This document shows positions 48,434-48,937 of a stretch of DNA of 48,937 nucleotides, piece after piece. Where the stretch lies: contig CAIVLE010000080.1 in assembly GCA_903906635.1 (NCBI GenBank), positions 1-48,937 of the forward strand, given 5' to 3'. The position numbers and the translations under genes are program-made. The DNA is from an uncultured Burkholderiales bacterium (GTDB lineage Bacteria > Pseudomonadota > Gammaproteobacteria > Burkholderiales > Burkholderiaceae_C). How positions within the stretch are numbered: position 1 is the first letter of the stretch; every line of letters begins with the position of its first letter. The notes beneath the pieces were generated by a model, which worked only from the letters and a program-made list of their open reading frames with translations, was not told the origin of the DNA and ran no database searches.

Positions 48434-48937
48434 ATGGCGCACCCGTTATCTGGTGCTTTGCGTGAAGGCTTGTTGGGGCTGGGCCTTGAGCTGCAGGAGG
48501 ATGCCCAGGCCCGGTTGCTGGACTACATGGATTTGATTGCCAAGTGGACCAAGGTCTATAACCTCACGGCGGTGCGCGATGCGCGCGAGATGTTGACGCA
48601 CCATTTGCTTGACAGCTTGGCGGCGGTCGTGCCGCTCAGGCGTGAGTTGGCCAAGCTCGAGCCCCTGGTGCGCGCGTCGTGCGCCGAGCCCGCTGGGGTG
48701 AAGGTCCCTGAGGCTGCCTCGCTTGACGCCCCGTTGTTTCGTTTGTTGGATGTGGGGGCGGGTGCGGGGTTGCCGGGCGTGGTGATTGCCATCACATGTC
48801 CCCAGGTGTCGGTGACCTGTGTCGACACCGTGGCCAAAAAGGCGGCGTTTGTCCAGCAGGTGGCAGCCACTTTGCGTTTGCCTAATTTGCGTGGCCTGCA
48901 CGCCCGCGTCGAAGCCTTGAGCGAACCGTTTGATGTG
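48434..48937 (+). CDS. rsmG: 16S rRNA (guanine-527 N7) methyltransferase RsmG (3' end cut by window)
   Basis: The first 168 residues of RsmG (GidB), which methylates G527 of 16S rRNA. Family marks are YMDLIAKWTKVYNLTAVRD, HHLLDSLAAV and the SAM motif LLDVGAGAGLPGVVIA. Between the last two blocks there is an insertion of about 35 residues (PLRRELAKLEPLVRASC to EAASLDAPLF) not found in the E. coli protein. ATG 48434 lies 2 bases after the mnmG stop; the pair forms the usual mnmG-rsmG operon. The gene runs off the right edge, so the C-terminus is not visible. Confidence 0.94.
   Translation, partial: MAHPLSGALREGLLGLGLELQEDAQARLLDYMDLIAKWTKVYNLTAVRDAREMLTHHLLDSLAAVVPLRRELAKLEPLVRASCAEPAGVKVPEAASLDAPLFRLLDVGAGAGLPGVVIAITCPQVSVTCVDTVAKKAAFVQQVAATLRLPNLRGLHARVEALSEPFDV

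Overview
The window looks like a piece of chromosome from a betaproteobacterium of the order Burkholderiales, most likely family Comamonadaceae. The evidence is the gene order around the replication origin (rpmH-rnpA-yidD-yidC-mnmE on one side, dnaA-dnaN-gyrB on the other, mnmG-rsmG further right), the metX-metW pair, the amgK and murU cell-wall recycling genes, a glycine-rich RRM protein and a topB gene with a long basic tail. No phage, insertion sequence, CRISPR array, rRNA or tRNA was seen.

Layout. Positions 1-3.5 kb hold the tail of an unidentified gene, a glutathione S-transferase and the peroxide-detoxification pair ahpC-ahpF. At 3.2-7.9 kb a biotin ligase and a SET-domain methyltransferase face the gene for a topoisomerase III that ends in a histone-like basic linker and a SWIB domain; a Z-DNA-prone tract lies between the two divergent genes. 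At 7.9-11.2 kb lie metX-metW and an M20 peptidase. At 11.2-17.7 kb rsmE-amgK diverge from lptD-surA-rsmA. At 17.8-23.2 kb are a barstar-like gene, malic enzyme, pepP and murU, all leftward. Central carbon genes tkt-gap, an ammonium transporter and the RRM protein gene run rightward at 23.3-28.6 kb. At 28.7-35.0 kb a leftward train contains rpmH-rnpA-yidD-yidC, then mnmE-kdsD-kdsC-lptC.

The origin of replication is around 35-37 kb. DnaA boxes lie on both sides of dnaA. The dnaA-dnaN spacer also carries a DnaA-trio tract next to an AT-rich unwinding element, so it is the best oriC candidate. gyrB follows, then an LTXXQ periplasmic protein and a gene-poor accessory patch with a Phd/PIN toxin-antitoxin pair (41.1-42.7 kb). 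Next come pirin-copZ divergent from the copper ATPase copA, then mnmG and the truncated rsmG. Two parS centromere sites are embedded in the mnmG reading frame about 11 kb from oriC.

Several sets of genes work together: LPS and outer-membrane biogenesis (lptD, surA, kdsD, kdsC, lptC), peptidoglycan recycling (amgK, murU), peroxide defence (ahpC, ahpF), replication and segregation (dnaA, dnaN, gyrB, oriC, parS), and membrane-protein insertion (yidC, yidD). The least expected features are the SET/SWIB chromatin-like pair, a Shine-Dalgarno-sequestering hairpin before the RRM gene, a sigma-54-like promoter in a structured region before the ammonium transporter, and a toxin with a substituted catalytic residue.
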